Of a stretch of DNA of 64,000 nucleotides, positions 27,121 through 36,583 are shown in pieces; position 1 is the stretch's first letter, and each line of letters begins with the position of its first letter. The notes under the pieces were generated by a model. That model worked only from the letters and a program-made list of their open reading frames with translations, made no database searches and was not told the origin of the DNA. The position numbers and the translations under genes were made by a program. Origin of the DNA: Polaribacter sp. SA4-12. Its GTDB lineage: Bacteria; Bacteroidota; Bacteroidia; Flavobacteriales; Flavobacteriaceae. Location: the NCBI RefSeq assembly GCF_002163675.1, contig NZ_CP019334.1:568001-632000 (forward strand), read 5' to 3'.

Positions 27121-27531
27121 ATGAATAAGCCCCTTTTAATAGGTATTATAGATGATGATGAAATTTATCAATTTACGTTAACTAGAATTATAAGTCGATA
27201 TAAATTAGCCAACAAGACGCTTTCTTTTTTTGATGGAGAAAAAGCTATTGAATACCTTACAGATAATATATCGATCGAAGAAAATATTCCTGATGTCATT
27301 TTTTTAGATAATAACATGCCAATTATGGATGGGTGGCAGTTTATAGAAGAATATGCAAAAATGGAAACTAAAATTAAAAAAAAGGTGTTAATTTTTATGG
27401 TAAGTTCTTCAGTAGATCCTAATGATATCGAAAGAGCAAATAAAACAAATCAAATCTCCGATTATTTTATAAAACCTGTAAGTATCGATGATATCAATGG
27501 CGTTTTTGATAATTTAGAGAAGTATATTTAA
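27121..27531 (+). CDS. Single-domain response regulator
   Basis: 136 residues, a receiver domain only: acidic pocket I-D-D-D-E, phospho-acceptor Asp63 in F-L-D-N-N-M-P-I-M-D-G-W, S/T in M-V-S-S-S-V-D, and Lys in F-I-K-P-V-S. There is no output domain, so it must act on another protein, as CheY-like or anti-anti-sigma-pathway regulators do. It is coupled to the kinase gene upstream. Confidence 0.92.
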   Translation: MNKPLLIGIIDDDEIYQFTLTRIISRYKLANKTLSFFDGEKAIEYLTDNISIEENIPDVIFLDNNMPIMDGWQFIEEYAKMETKIKKKVLIFMVSSSVDPNDIERANKTNQISDYFIKPVSIDDINGVFDNLEKYI

Positions 27532-27666
27532 GATCAGAATTAAATAGGTAAAATACTGATTACAATTATTTTGCACAATAAAATAATCTAGAAAGTTTTG
27601 TAATATCTCTTAGATGTATATTGAAAGAGCTAAACAACATCATAAAAAAAAAAGAATAAACAATTA

Positions 27667-27770
27667 TTAAAGTTTAGCTAAATAATTTGCTGCATTTTCA
27701 ATATGCTGTTGTCTTTTTTCTTGTGGCATTTTATCAAACATAGCAACTAACATACTTAACCTTGGGTTTT
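27667..27770 (-). pseudogene. Out-of-frame C-terminus of the photolyase-related gene
   Basis: A short open frame (ATG at 27753, stop at 27667-27669) reads M-L-V-A-M-F-D-K-M-P-Q-E-K-R-Q-Q-H-I and so on to Y-L-A-K-L. Upstream in this frame is N-P-R-L-S. Together these look like the usual last 30-35 residues of photolyase-related proteins. One extra A in the A5 run at 27767-27771 (minus strand) would join it to the preceding gene. Confidence 0.75.
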
Positions 27771-29144
27771 TCTAAAAAAAATACGGTGTGTATCCATAAA
27801 TCGCCAAAAAAGACCATCCCAAATTGCTTGCCATTCGCCTTTTTTATAATTACTCATTTTCATTAAGTAATTACTACCACTTATGTATGGTTTTGTAGCC
27901 ATTAATCCGCCATCTGCAAACTGACTCATTCCATATACATTGGGTACCATAACCCAATCATAGCTATCTATAAAAAGTTCCATAAACCAACGGTAAACTT
28001 CATCTGGGTCAAATTCGCAAAGCATCATAAAATTGCCCAACACCATTAAGCGTTCTATGTGATGACAATAACCTGTTTCTAGTATTTTTTTAATGGTTTG
28101 ATCTATTGGGTAAATACCTGTTGTACCATCATAAAAAGATTTAGGTATTTTTTTAGTGAATCCCCAAAAATTACGTGTCCGTTCATCACTTCCTCTACTT
28201 TCATAAATACCACGAATAAACTCTCGCCAACCAATTACTTGACGCACAAAACCTTCTAATGAATTGATAGGGATATTATTCGCTTTTGCAAAAGAGAGAC
28301 TTTGTGCTATAATAGCTGTTGGAGTGATTAAACCAACGTTTAACATAGGCGTTAATACACTATGATTTAAGATAGAATTCTCTGCAACAATAGCGTCTTC
28401 ATAAGTTCCAAACTCTAAAAAACGTTGTTCTAAAAATTGTTGAAACCATTGTTTACTGGTTTCAAAATTTGTTGGGTATAATGAGTTTTTACTGAGTTGC
28501 CCAATGTTATTAGAATAGTTCTTTTTTACATAACTCAAAGCTTCTTTATAAAAAGAATCAACATCAGGAAATTGAATTGCTGGAGGTATCTTTTTTGCTG
28601 GATATTTTTTTCTGTTTTCAGCATCAAACGTCCATTTTCCACCAGTTGGATTTCCATTTGGATCAATCAGAATATCTCTTTTATTTCTTTGGTCTTTATA
28701 GAATGTTGTTTGGTGATATTTCTTTTTATCACTTCGAAAAAAGGGTTGTAAATCTTCTTTTGTATTCAAAAATAAAGGAGAATCAAAAACGGTGCAATCA
28801 ATAGAATTTGTAGTACAACCTTTCTCTATTCTTTTCTGAAGCCAATTATCAACAGGGTCTATATAGTTAATATTGGTAATCCCTTTTGATTTTAGAAACG
28901 GAATCAATTCTCGGATATCAGAAATACTTTCTAATGATTCTACATAAGTAACTTCAATCTTTTTAGAAACTAAAAAAGCTTCGTAATGTTTCATTGTTGC
29001 TCTATGATAGGCTATTTTCTGTTTATGAAAGTTGAATTGCTTAAAAAATAGAAATTCTTCAATAATATAAACAGGAAAACCATTCTCTAAAAGCGGAGAA
29101 GCTTCAAAAAGTTGGTGCGGAAAAATTAGATTTACTGTTTTCAT
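27756..29144 (-). CDS. Deoxyribodipyrimidine photolyase-related protein (FeS-BCP type, cysteines lost, frameshifted end)
   Basis: 462 residues before the stop. It has the photolyase-related layout: V-N-L-I-F-P-H-Q-L-F at the start, E-F-V/G-F-V-R-Q-V-I-G-W-R-E-F-I-R-G near 315, and H-H-I-E-R-L-M-V-L-G-N-F followed by S-Y-D-W-V-M-V-P-N-V-Y-G-M-S-Q-F-A-D-G-G. In bacterial (6-4) photolyases of this type, cysteines for a [4Fe-4S] cluster follow the N-Y-x-x-x-M-S segment; here that part reads S-N-Y-K-K-G-E-W-Q-A-I-W-D-G-L-F-W-R-F, with no Cys. The stop after H-R-I-F-F-R-K-T-Q-G is premature because the family's tail continues in another frame. It is the last gene of the photolyase operon and starts directly after the DUF2256 stop. 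Confidence 0.8.
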   Translation of the reverse strand: MKTVNLIFPHQLFEASPLLENGFPVYIIEEFLFFKQFNFHKQKIAYHRATMKHYEAFLVSKKIEVTYVESLESISDIRELIPFLKSKGITNINYIDPVDNWLQKRIEKGCTTNSIDCTVFDSPLFLNTKEDLQPFFRSDKKKYHQTTFYKDQRNKRDILIDPNGNPTGGKWTFDAENRKKYPAKKIPPAIQFPDVDSFYKEALSYVKKNYSNNIGQLSKNSLYPTNFETSKQWFQQFLEQRFLEFGTYEDAIVAENSILNHSVLTPMLNVGLITPTAIIAQSLSFAKANNIPINSLEGFVRQVIGWREFIRGIYESRGSDERTRNFWGFTKKIPKSFYDGTTGIYPIDQTIKKILETGYCHHIERLMVLGNFMMLCEFDPDEVYRWFMELFIDSYDWVMVPNVYGMSQFADGGLMATKPYISGSNYLMKMSNYKKGEWQAIWDGLFWRFMDTHRIFFRKTQG

Positions 29145-29276
29145 TTAGGCTTTATTTCTTCGACAACGTTCACTACAATATTTTACATTTTCCCAATTCT
29201 TTTCCCATTTTTTACGCCAAGTAAAAGGTTTGTCGCAAACCTGACATATTTTTTCTGGTAAATGCTGTTTTTTCAT
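29145..29276 (-). CDS. DUF2256 small zinc-ribbon protein
   Basis: 43 residues, too short for most gene finders. It reads [14 protein letters not shown], has a Trp-rich middle ([10 protein letters not shown]) and ends [11 protein letters not shown], so Cys11, Cys14, Cys34 and Cys38 can bind one zinc. DUF2256 genes commonly lie next to cryptochrome/photolyase genes. Here it overlaps the end of the cryptochrome gene by 4 bp and abuts the photolyase-related gene, which points to translational coupling. Its function is unknown. Confidence 0.9.
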   Translation of the reverse strand: MKKQHLPEKICQVCDKPFTWRKKWEKNWENVKYCSERCRRNKA

Positions 29277-30733
29277 CGTCTTTTATTTACGTGTGTTGCT
29301 AAAATTCTATTTTTTTCAGCAGTAACTGCTGGATGCTTTTTATGTCCCCAAATTTTATCTCTTGCTAATTTAGCACTTGCTTTAAGATCTACTATTGGCA
29401 ACGGATAATCTTCACCTATAGTAACACCACAAAAGGTTTGCTCCATAATACTCATTGTCCAAGGTTCATGTATGTATGCTTCCGGAACATTTTCTAATTC
29501 AGGAATCCATTTTTTAATGAATACACCTTTAGGGTCATGTTCTTCTGAGTTTTTTACAGGATTGTAAAGTCGTACAGTATTAATACCCGTTGTTCCTGCT
29601 TGCATTTGAAATTGCGGATAATGAATACCTGGTTCGTAATCTAAAAATTGACAAGCTAAATGATATGCACCATCGCGCCAATCTTGATCTAGATTTAAGG
29701 TTAAAAAAGAAACCACCATGGCACGCATTCTAAAATTAATCCAACCAGTTTGTTCAACAGCACGCATACACGCATCTATTAGCGGATACCCTGTTTGTCC
29801 TGTTTTCCAAGCTTTAATAAATGCCTCGTTCTTTTTATGTGCTAACAATTCATATCCCTTGTTTACACAATGTGTTTCATACGTACATTCTACTTCAAAT
29901 TTTTGAATAAAATGACAATGCCAATGCAAACGTGTGAGCATTCCAGAAAAAGCACGATTGTTAGCAGTTCCATTAGGATGTGTACCTACAAACTGAAAAA
30001 CTTGCTTAATACTTATATTTCCCCAAGCAAAATAAGGAGATAATCGACTACAAGCTATTCTGCTTTCTGTAGGTTTAGAAATATGTCTATGGTAATTAAA
30101 TCCTCTTTTTTGAGTGAAAGAGTTAAGATAACGCCACGCATTTTCTTCTCCTGCAGGTTGATATTGTTTCGGATAATTCTCTAACTTAGAAACTAATTGT
30201 TGAGGTAATATATATGGATGTTCTAATTTATTTAGTTCTAAAACTGAATAGTTATTTTTTAAAATAGGCGAGTGCATTGTAGCGTGCCATCTCTTGTTCC
30301 AAATATCTCTATTTTTAAGACCTCTTATAATGCCATCGCGTTGACTTTCTCTCCAAACAATATTGTTTTTAATACAAAGTTCATTGATTCGTTTATCACG
30401 TTTCCAAGTCGTTTTTGTTCCACTTTCTTGATAACTAAAAAGCTGTTGAATGCTATAATTTTTGTTGAGAAAGTTGAAGATTTCAATAGCTTCTCCATAA
30501 AATACATCCACAGTACGATTATAGCCTTTTAAACCTTTTTGAAGTGATTTTATAGAATGATATACAAATTGTAAATGCCTTGGACTTGTATCTGGATATT
30601 CGATAATACTGGGTTCAAAAAGATAGATAATTAGATACGGAATACCTGCTTGTTCTGCTTTATGTAAAGGTTCGTGATCTTGTAATCTAAGGTCTCGTTT
30701 TAACCAAACTATATTTATGTTTTTTGAATTCAA
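29273..30733 (-). CDS. Cryptochrome/deoxyribodipyrimidine photolyase family protein
   Basis: 486 residues with both domains. The N-terminal antenna-binding Rossmann domain ([14 protein letters not shown], residues 9-22) is followed by the FAD-binding helical domain (about 200-486) with [24 protein letters not shown], and [21 protein letters not shown]. The last motif marks a bacterial group distinct from classical CPD photolyases. Whether it repairs DNA or senses light cannot be told. It overlaps the upstream gene by 4 bp and the DUF2256 gene by 4 bp. Confidence 0.9.
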   Translation of the reverse strand: MNSKNINIVWLKRDLRLQDHEPLHKAEQAGIPYLIIYLFEPSIIEYPDTSPRHLQFVYHSIKSLQKGLKGYNRTVDVFYGEAIEIFNFLNKNYSIQQLFSYQESGTKTTWKRDKRINELCIKNNIVWRESQRDGIIRGLKNRDIWNKRWHATMHSPILKNNYSVLELNKLEHPYILPQQLVSKLENYPKQYQPAGEENAWRYLNSFTQKRGFNYHRHISKPTESRIACSRLSPYFAWGNISIKQVFQFVGTHPNGTANNRAFSGMLTRLHWHCHFIQKFEVECTYETHCVNKGYELLAHKKNEAFIKAWKTGQTGYPLIDACMRAVEQTGWINFRMRAMVVSFLTLNLDQDWRDGAYHLACQFLDYEPGIHYPQFQMQAGTTGINTVRLYNPVKNSEEHDPKGVFIKKWIPELENVPEAYIHEPWTMSIMEQTFCGVTIGEDYPLPIVDLKASAKLARDKIWGHKKHPAVTAEKNRILATHVNKRR

Positions 30734-31845
30734 AATGTAATTTCCTTTTTACATTTTTTCCAAAAAGAAAAGAAAGAAGGGTAGTAGCCTTTCACAGAAA
30801 ACAGCCAATCTCTTTGTTCTTCGATACCTTTATAATGATTGTTTAAAGGATGCTCTTTGTAATAAATACGTTCTAAATTATACGTAGTTGTAAGTTCATT
30901 AAATTCACCTACAAAAATTTGAATTTTTTCTATATTTTTTGCAAGGCCAATTATAAAGTCAATAGACTTTTGAGATACCGGATATTGTTTAAAATGTGAT
31001 GGTTCTAATAAGAGAATACGATTTGCAGACAATTGTTTTCTCCAGAGAGGATCCAAATTATAAAAATTGTAAATAAGCGTTGTAAGTTTTGTATTTATTT
31101 TTATTTCACTTTGCTTTGGAAGTGGTGTTCTTAATTTTAATATTTCTGAAAGAAATAAGGTTTCTGGTATTGGTAAGCTTTCAAAATCATCATAAGATAC
31201 ATCAACAAAAGTTTCTGTTTGATTACTATGACAATAATTATTAATGTTTTCTTGATTTGCGTAATACTTCTTATTACTATTTGTGCCAGCAACCCATTGC
31301 CAGCTTAATGCATTGCTAGCCCAGTCTGCATCTAGCAGATAATAATACATCCATTGAGCAGGCATTTTCCAATGGTTTTGACCTATATTACATGCAATAG
31401 ATGCAATGTACATTCGCATGTGATTATGTAGATAACCCGTTTTGTAAAATTGATTAATAGCAGTATCTATAACATCTATTCCTGTTTTTGCTCTATTAAT
31501 AACTGCCGAAATCCCATTAGTTACAACTGGTTCTTGAATGTTCTTTAAATCTTTATTTATAGCATCTCCTTTAGATATCCAAACCTGTTGCCAGTAGTCT
31601 CTCCACGCCAGTTCTTGAATAAATTTTAGGATTGGGCTTGAATGAAAACCACGTTTTAATAATTCTTGATAAACAAATTTTGTAGAAATAACACCACGAG
31701 AAATGTAAGGTGACAAATAACTTACCGCACCATCTAAATAATTTCTAGATTTGCCATAACCAACAGGATCTATAGTAGCTATTCTATCTAATATAGTATA
31801 ATATTCTGTTGGAAAATGGTTTCTTTTATTTGTATCATTTTGCAT
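30730..31845 (-). CDS. Photolyase-like protein with FAD-binding domain only
   Basis: 371 residues. It begins at once with the FAD-binding helical domain ([39 protein letters not shown], and [18 protein letters not shown]), so the N-terminal antenna domain is absent. After about residue 225 there is a 145-residue tail ([14 protein letters not shown]) not found in ordinary photolyases. It may be a domain-split partner of the next gene, which it overlaps by 4 bp, or a separate flavoprotein. Confidence 0.85.
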   Translation of the reverse strand: MQNDTNKRNHFPTEYYTILDRIATIDPVGYGKSRNYLDGAVSYLSPYISRGVISTKFVYQELLKRGFHSSPILKFIQELAWRDYWQQVWISKGDAINKDLKNIQEPVVTNGISAVINRAKTGIDVIDTAINQFYKTGYLHNHMRMYIASIACNIGQNHWKMPAQWMYYYLLDADWASNALSWQWVAGTNSNKKYYANQENINNYCHSNQTETFVDVSYDDFESLPIPETLFLSEILKLRTPLPKQSEIKINTKLTTLIYNFYNLDPLWRKQLSANRILLLEPSHFKQYPVSQKSIDFIIGLAKNIEKIQIFVGEFNELTTTYNLERIYYKEHPLNNHYKGIEEQRDWLFSVKGYYPSFFSFWKKCKKEITF

Positions 31846-31974
31846 TAACGTTTGCTAATTTTATTCCCAGAAATATCAAGTTGTTTAATACATTTAAAAC
31901 GAGTAATATTTTGGCTTAGTTTTTCTAAGTGTTTTGTAAGTACACTACTTTAACACTTAATTGTCTTTCTTTTA

Positions 31975-32103
31975 CTAATCTTGTTTCCAATTTGGGTAGT
32001 TTTCTTCTCTTTGTTTTTTGTTTGAGTAGATAATGTTCCAAATTGTTAATGCCATATATATGGCAAATATTATAAAACCTACTATTAAAAAGAATATATT
32101 CAT
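31975..32103 (-). CDS. Very small membrane protein (42 residues)
   Basis: The sequence M-N-I-F-F-L-I-V-G-F-I-I-F-A-I-Y-M-A-L-T is one strong membrane helix (about 3-26), followed by a polar tail with K-K-Q-R-E-E-N. It overlaps the preceding small membrane gene by 4 bp (ATGA), which supports real translation. I do not recognise the family. It belongs to the photolyase gene cluster by position. The 130 bp between it and the FAD-only photolyase hold a weak hairpin but no clear promoter. Confidence 0.6.
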   Translation of the reverse strand: MNIFFLIVGFIIFAIYMALTIWNIIYSNKKQREENYPNWKQD

Positions 32104-32270
32104 GATGTCCTTCTTTGTCTAATTGCTATTGCAAACAATAATATAGTACCTGGCCAATGTGCAGAATATTGCGCCTCATATGTCATACCAAAAATCCCTA
32201 GCCCTACAGAGTATAACAAACATAGGAATGCTAAAATAACAGGATACCATTTTAAAATTATTTCTTTCAT
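32100..32270 (-). CDS. Small two-helix membrane protein
   Basis: From ATG at 32270 it has 56 residues, M-K-E-I-I-L-K-W-Y-P-V-I-L-A-F-L; an ATG 42 bp earlier would add a polar, poorly conserved-looking leader. Two hydrophobic stretches (about 8-28 and 38-50) end in basic residues I-R-Q-R-R-T-S. I do not recognise the family. Its stop overlaps the start of the 42-residue membrane protein, so the two are co-translated. Confidence 0.6.
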   Translation of the reverse strand: MKEIILKWYPVILAFLCLLYSVGLGIFGMTYEAQYSAHWPGTILLFAIAIRQRRTS

Positions 32271-32368
32271 TTTTTTATTATTTATTAAATTATTATTAAA
32301 AATAGATTTCATCTATTTCGTACTATATTAATTTCTTTTTCTAGGAAGTAATTTTCTTACATAAATAT

Positions 32369-32773
32369 CTAAACTACTTTTTCCCATATTTGATCTGCAT
32401 TTAAATAGAAACTTCCTAATGAATTAAAGTTGCATTCGTTGGGTGCGATAATAGACAAAAAATGATCGCCATTTTCACGTTCGTACAAATGATAATGTTG
32501 ACCTATAATGGGTTCAAAAGTGAATTTAGCTTCGTTTATTAATCTATTATCCTCAAACTCTTGCATTAAGAGTTCATATTGTTCTTTAATTTCTTTAAAC
32601 CTCGTTTTTACTTTATGGTTTAGCTTATTAACACTTCTTTTTTTCCAAGCAACAGTATCTGTAGTAGTAATAACAGGCGCTCCAACACTTGTTGCATATG
32701 GTTTTAAATATGCATCGTACTTTTGAGTTTCTGTATTATAAACAACATTATCAGGTTTCTTTTCTTCTGTCAT
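32369..32773 (-). CDS. DUF2452-like protein
   Basis: 134 residues, soluble and charged. It starts with P-D-N-V-V-Y-N-T-E-T-Q-K-Y-D-A-Y-L-K-P-Y-A-T and ends in F-E-P-I-I-G-Q-H-Y-H-L-Y-E-R-E-N-G plus S-I-I-A-P-N-E-C. I recall this as DUF2452, a family found in marine bacteria. It sits directly after the small Lacal_2735-type gene and upstream of the photolyase genes on the same strand. The function is unknown; a light- or stress-related role is inferred only from position. Confidence 0.75.
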   Translation of the reverse strand: MTEEKKPDNVVYNTETQKYDAYLKPYATSVGAPVITTTDTVAWKKRSVNKLNHKVKTRFKEIKEQYELLMQEFEDNRLINEAKFTFEPIIGQHYHLYERENGDHFLSIIAPNECNFNSLGSFYLNADQIWEKVV

Positions 32774-32774
32774 T

Positions 32775-32942
32775 TTATTTTAACGTCTCTATTTGTTTCA
32801 TAATTTCTTCAGCTTCATAAACCTTTTGATCACTTAGTTTTCTATTCGTTGAAGAGAGGCTATGTGCATCTTTTGTTAACTTTTTATATGCTTCGTACAA
32901 CTTGTCTTTTTTTGATTTCTTTTTAAATAATCCAAACATCAT
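32775..32942 (-). CDS. Lacal_2735-type small protein
   Basis: 55 residues: M-M-F-G-L-F-K-K-K-S-K-K-D-K-L-Y, then T-K-D-A-H-S-L-S-S-T-N-R-K-L-S-D, then a helix with E-A-E-E-I-M-K-Q-I-E. This matches the small flavobacterial family named Lacal_2735, of unknown function. Two ATG codons are possible (32942 or 32939). The stop lies 2 bp before the DUF2452 start, so they are coupled. It is the first gene of the photolyase cluster. Confidence 0.75.
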   Translation of the reverse strand: MMFGLFKKKSKKDKLYEAYKKLTKDAHSLSSTNRKLSDQKVYEAEEIMKQIETLK

Positions 32943-33118
32943 AGTAAATTTTAAGAGGGTTAAATATTAAATAATAGTATGCAAATATACAAAATGTTTA
33001 ACGTTTATTACTTATTATTAAACAAAAGCACTTAAAAAGGACTTTGTAGCCATTTAATAGATCAAATACATTAGCACATAATTCTTCGACAAGCTCATCA
33101 ATTAACAACGAATCAACA

Positions 33119-35676
33119 CCCCGACATACTTTTAGTTTTTGTAGTAATTCAACTTTTATGGAATGGCAAGTGTCCAAAGATTGCAACGGTCTGGACACGA
33201 TAGTGGAGCTTCTTGTAGAATTCAATGAAATTATAGGAAGTCTAGATTTTTGGTTCTTTTCATCAATGGAAAAGAACAAATAATAAAACATTAAAGTAAG
33301 AATGATTAAAGCAATCTCATAATTTAAAACTAACCAACAAACAGATTACCACGTCCTATCGTTCTCTTAATGACATTAATTTTATTATTGAGAAAAAGCA
33401 ACGATAAAAGCAATCTCATCAATTAATCACGAATCTCACTCGACATACTATAATTTCAGCTAGAATTCAAAAGGAATGAAACGGCTAAGTGTCCAAAGCT
33501 TGTTCTCAACTCGATTGGGGAACCAAATAAAAAGTCTGGACACGATAGTGGAATTTCTTGTAGAATTCAATAAAATTATAGGAAGTCTAGATTTCATGCA
33601 AAGTATGTGCTGAACTTGTTTCAGTATCAATCAATGGAAAATAACAAGAATTAAAAAATTCAAAAGAAGAATGATTGAAGAAATCTCATCAATTAAAACT
33701 ATCTAATAAACAGATTACCACGTCCTATCGTCCTCGTAATGACATTTATATTTTGTTATTGAGAAAGAGCAACGATAAAAGCAATCTCATCAATTAATCA
33801 CGAATCTCATTCGACATACTATAATTTCAGCTAGAATTCAAAAGGAATGAAACGGCTAAGTGTCCAAAGCTTGTCCTCAACTCGATTGGGGAACCAAATA
33901 AAAAGTCTGGACACAATAGTGGAATTTCTTGTAGAATTCAATGAAATTATAGGAAGTCTAGATTTCATGCAAAGCATGTGCTGAACTTGTTTCAGTATCA
34001 ATCAATGGAAAAGAACAAATAATAAAACATTAAAGTAAGAATGATTAAAGCAATCTCATAATTTAAAACTAACCAACAAACAGATTACCACGTCCTATTG
34101 TCCTCTTAATGACATTAATTTTATTATTGAGAAAAAGCAACGATAAAAGCAAGCTCATCAATTAATCACGAATCTCACTCGACATACTATAATTTCAGCT
34201 AGAATTCAAAAGGAATGAAACGGCTTAGTGTCCAAAGCTTGTTCTCAACTCGATTGGGGAACCAAATAAAAAGTCTGGACACGATAGTGGAATTTCTTGT
34301 AGAATTCAATGAAATTATAGGAAGTCTAGATTTTTGGTTCTTTTCATCAATGGAAAAGAACAAATAATAAAACATTAAAGTAAGAATGATTAAAGCAATC
34401 TCATAATTTAAAACTAACCAACAAACAGATTACCACGTCCTAACGTTCTCGTAATGACATTTATATTTTGTTGTTGAGAAAGAGCAACGATAAAAGCAAG
34501 CTCATAAATTAACAACGAATCACCACCCCGACATACTTTTAGTTTTTGTAGAAATTCAATTTTTATGGAATGGCAAGTGTCCAAAGAGTGCAACGGTCTG
34601 GACACGATAGTGGAGTTTCTTGTAGAATTCAATGAAATTATAGGAAGTCTAGATTTTTCATTCTTTTCATCAATGGAAAAGAACAAATAATAAAACATTA
34701 AAGTAAGAATGATTAAAGCAATCTCATAATTTAAAACTAACCAACAAACAGATTACCACGTCCTATCGTTCTCTTAATGACATTAATTTTATTATTGAGA
34801 AAAAGCAACGATAAAAGCAATCTCATCAATTAATCACGAATCTCACTCGACATACTATAATTTCAGCTAGAATTCAAAAGGAATGAAACGGCTAAGTGTC
34901 CAAAGCTTGTTCTCAACTCGATTGGGGAACCAAATAAAAAGTCTGGACACGATAGTGGAATTTCTTGTAGAATTCAATAAAATTATAGGAAGTCTAGATT
35001 TTTGATTCTTTTCATCAATGGAAAAGAACAAATAATAAAACATTAAAGTAAGAATGATTAAAGCAATCTCATAATTTAAAACTAACCAACAAACAGATTA
35101 CCACGTCCTAACGTTCTCGTAATGACATTTATATTTTGTTGTTGAGAAAGAGCAACGATAAAAGCAAGCTCATAAATTAACAACGAATCACCACCCCGAC
35201 ATACTTTTAGTTTTTGTAGAAATTCAATTTTTATGGAATGGCAAGTGTCCAAAGAGTGCAACGGTCTGGACACGATAATGCAATAAAAAGTAGAATTCAA
35301 GAAAACTAAAATAAGTCTAGATTTTTGGTTCTTTTCATCAATGGAAAAGAACAAATAATAAAACATTAAAGTAAGAATGATTAAAGCAATCTCATAATTT
35401 AAAACTAACCAACAAACAGATTACCAAGTCCTAACGTCCTCGTAATGACATTTATATTTTGTTATTGAGAAAGAGCAACGATAAAAGCAAGCTCATAAAT
35501 TAACAACGAATCACCACCCCGACATACTTTTAGTTTTTGCTGGAATTCAATTTTTATGGAATGGAAAGTGTCCAAAGAGTGCAACGGTCTGGACACGTAA
35601 GTGGAATTTCTTGTAGAATTCAATGAAATTATAGGAAGTCTAGATTTTTGGTTCTTTTCATCAATGGAAAAGAACA
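33119..35676 (+). repeat. Array of eight palindromic elements with REP-like spacers
   Basis: Eight copies start near 33119, 33439, 33811, 34179, 34526, 34846, 35194 and 35517, every 320-372 bp. Left/right arm types are B/A, A/A, A/A, A/A, B/A, A/A, B/B and B/A. Apex loops are short in B-left copies and long in A-left copies. Spacers hold a reverse REP-like unit (AGATTACCACGTCC ... CTCGTAATGACA and variants) and a forward one (GAGAAAGAGCAACG ... AAGCAATCTC or AAGCAAGCTC). No coding gene is supported between 32943 and 35811; short frames here are repeat translations. Confidence 0.88.
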
Positions 35677-35811
35677 AATAATAAAACATTAAAGTAAGAA
35701 TGATTAAAGCAATCTCATAATTTAAAACTAACCAACAAACAGATTACCACGTCCTATCATCCTCGTAATGACATTTATATTATTGATTATATTCTAATAA
35801 TTATAAAGATA

Positions 35812-36525
35812 TTAATATAATAACGGAGCTAAAATAGACCAAACATTTTTAGCCAAAATTGAATGACCTTCTTTTGTTGGATGAATCCCATCAGATTGAT
35901 TTAAACCCGTAATACCACCCACATTTTCTAGTAAAAAAGGAACTAACACAATCTCATTTTTTTGAGCTAAATCAGGAAATATACTTTTAAATTCGGCAGT
36001 ATATTCTTGCCCCATATTGGGTGGAATTTGCATTCCTGCTAAAACAATTTTGGTTGTAGGATATTTAGTTTTTACAGCATCAATTATAAATTGTAGATTT
36101 TTTTTAGTTGCTACTAAAGGCACACCTCTTAAACCATCATTTGCACCTAACTCTAAAACAAAAACAGCAGGTTTTTCATTTAAAACCCAATCAATTCTAT
36201 TTTTTCCACCAGAAGAAGTTTCTCCACTAACACCAGAATTTACCACTGTATAATTCAGTTTAAGAGAATCTATATTTCTTTGTATGATTCCTGGGAATGC
36301 GTTCTCCACATCATCTAGACCATAACCAGCAGTTAAACTATCGCCAAAAAATATAATTTTTTTAGTGGTATTTTTTTTAGTTTTCTCAATTTCAATCGTA
36401 TTATTATTTATTTCTAATGGTGTTTCTTTTTTAGGAGTATCCGCTTTACAAGAAAATAACAGCATTGCTAAAGAAAAATAACAGAATTTTAAGAAAATTG
36501 TTTTGGTTTGATTGTGGATATTCAT
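35812..36525 (-). CDS. TesA-like GDSL lysophospholipase/esterase, lipoprotein
   Basis: The start at 36525 gives 237 residues with a lipoprotein signal (L-A-M-L-L-F-S-C); an earlier ATG at 36555 adds only ten polar residues. The SGNH motifs are I-I-F-F-G-D-S-L-T-A-G-Y-G-L (Ser), V-V-N-S-G-V-S-G-E-T (Gly), L-E-L-G-A-N-D-G-L-R-G (Asn) and D-G-I-H-P-T-K-E-G-H (Asp-His). This is the TesA group of arylesterases and lysophospholipases. It is divergent from an ABC transporter pair, the same arrangement as tesA-ybbA-ybbP in Proteobacteria. Confidence 0.9.
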   Translation of the reverse strand: MNIHNQTKTIFLKFCYFSLAMLLFSCKADTPKKETPLEINNNTIEIEKTKKNTTKKIIFFGDSLTAGYGLDDVENAFPGIIQRNIDSLKLNYTVVNSGVSGETSSGGKNRIDWVLNEKPAVFVLELGANDGLRGVPLVATKKNLQFIIDAVKTKYPTTKIVLAGMQIPPNMGQEYTAEFKSIFPDLAQKNEIVLVPFLLENVGGITGLNQSDGIHPTKEGHSILAKNVWSILAPLLY

Positions 36526-36583
36526 CTTCAAATGATTATTTTTCAGCATCAGCATATTTAAGTAAAAAATTAAATAGAAATTA

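Noticed and set aside
33119..35676. CRISPR array
   Set aside because: Repeat units are about 150-200 bp palindromes with repeated, not unique, spacers of similar sequence; no cas genes are present.
33119..35676. Integron cassette array with attC-like palindromes
   Set aside because: The imperfect palindromes at regular spacing look similar at first, but there are no cassette genes between them and no integrase gene in the window.
32998..35689. Four minus-strand open frames starting M-F-Y-Y-L-F-F-S-I-D-E-K-N
   Set aside because: They are translations of the tail hairpin and right arm of the palindromic element; identical starts come from repeat identity, not from a gene family.
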